Shown: positions 63,737 to 64,000 of the stretch, one piece after another | Layout: each line of letters starts with the position of its first letter | Position numbering within the stretch: position 1 is the first letter of the stretch | Origin: Actinomycetes bacterium | GTDB lineage: Bacteria > Actinomycetota > Aquicultoria > UBA3085 > Oleimmundimicrobiaceae | Assembly (NCBI GenBank): GCA_030614255.1 | Contig: JAUWKI010000003.1 | Location: forward strand, 1-64,000 | DNA length: 64,000 nucleotides | Direction: 5' to 3' | Position numbers and translations under genes: made by a program | Notes under the pieces: generated by a model | The model's input: only the letters and a program-made list of their open reading frames with translations | What the model was told of the DNA's origin: nothing | Databases searched by the model: none

Positions 63737-64000
63737 GTGCTTAAATTTGCAATATGTACTTTAGGGTGCAAGGTGAACCAATATGAGTCAGAGTGTATCG
63801 CCGGTGATTTTATGCGCCGAGGTTTTAACCTGGTTAATTTCACGGAACCTGCTGATATATATATCATAAATACCTGCACAGTAACGAATATAACGGAAGC
63901 GAAGTCTAGAAAAATAATAAGACGAGCAGCAAGAAAAAATCCAGGAGCTTTCATCGTGGTAACCGGTTGTTATGCTGAGCTAAAATCCGATGACATAAAA
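63737..64000 (+). CDS. mtaB: tRNA t6A37 methylthiotransferase MtaB, 5' part
   Basis: The first 88 codons of a radical SAM methylthiotransferase, cut by the window end. It has CTLGCKVNQYES (first Cys of the N-terminal cluster, about residue 7), NTCTVTNITEAKSRK (second) and VVTGCYAEL (third), the pattern of the UPF0004 domain. The LGCKVNQYE form indicates MtaB (ms2t6A at position 37) rather than MiaB. GTG start behind TAGGAG. Confidence 0.92.
   Translation, partial: MLKFAICTLGCKVNQYESECIAGDFMRRGFNLVNFTEPADIYIINTCTVTNITEAKSRKIIRRAARKNPGAFIVVTGCYAELKSDDIK

Overview
The window is a chromosomal segment from a Gram-positive-type (monoderm) bacterium. Most genes lie on the + strand and almost all are housekeeping. 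The evidence for the cell type is a class A PBP with a C-terminal PASTA domain, a ComEA/ComEC uptake pair, a T-box leader on leuS, a CIRCE/HrcA heat-shock element, and no outer-membrane genes. The order lepA-hemW-hrcA-dnaJ without grpE/dnaK, together with nadD-yqeK-LytR_C-rsfS, suits a deep-branching actinobacterial or Bacillota-like lineage. An rnf operon and abundant dispersed palindromic repeats point to an uncultivated anaerobe. I cannot name the taxon.

Layout. 0.3-12 kb: argH, a DNA glycosylase, a NIF3-like protein, PBP1A (the first of two - strand genes), tyrS, a small Cys-containing protein, valS, folC and a zinc-ribbon membrane protein. 12-19.3 kb: ndk followed by a complete rnfCDGEAB operon (Na+/H+-pumping ferredoxin:NAD+ oxidoreductase), then a NusG-II protein, a Gx membrane protein and radC. 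19.4-24.9 kb: the rod-shape cluster mreBCD-mrdA-rodA. 24.9-35 kb: a GTPase, the radical SAM pair TIGR03960/TIGR03936, RNase E/G, rplU-rpmA-obgE and proBA. 35-42 kb: nadD-yqeK-LytR_C-rsfS, then a leuS T-box leader with a tRNA-Ala gene inside it, leuS and lepB. 42-48 kb: a repeat-rich accessory island with a lipoprotein carrying an in-frame UGA at an expected Cys codon, a 45-aa zinc ribbon, an unknown 375-aa protein, a solitary DpnI-type endonuclease, an isochorismatase-like hydrolase and vapBC. 48-51 kb: an ABC exporter. 51.5-64 kb: comEA-comEC, holA, rpsT (- strand), murJ, lepA, hemW, hrcA, dnaJ, a prmA remnant and the 5' end of mtaB.

Most striking observations. (1) A complete tRNA-Ala(GGC) gene sits in the apical loop of Stem III of the leuS T-box leader, between a Stem I with a UUA specifier and an intact antiterminator/terminator. 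(2) A UGA replaces the first Cys of the expected C-terminal CxxC of a lipoprotein. The frame stays open through the rest of the motif and a small hairpin follows at a distance suitable for a bacterial SECIS. (3) rnfC, rplU and rsfS all appear to start at CTG, each behind a strong Shine-Dalgarno sequence. (4) Two island genes, the unknown protein and DpnI, share an upstream inverted repeat whose stem shows a compensatory base-pair change. (5) A family of about 200-bp elements with terminal inverted repeats and a palindromic core fills the non-coding gaps.
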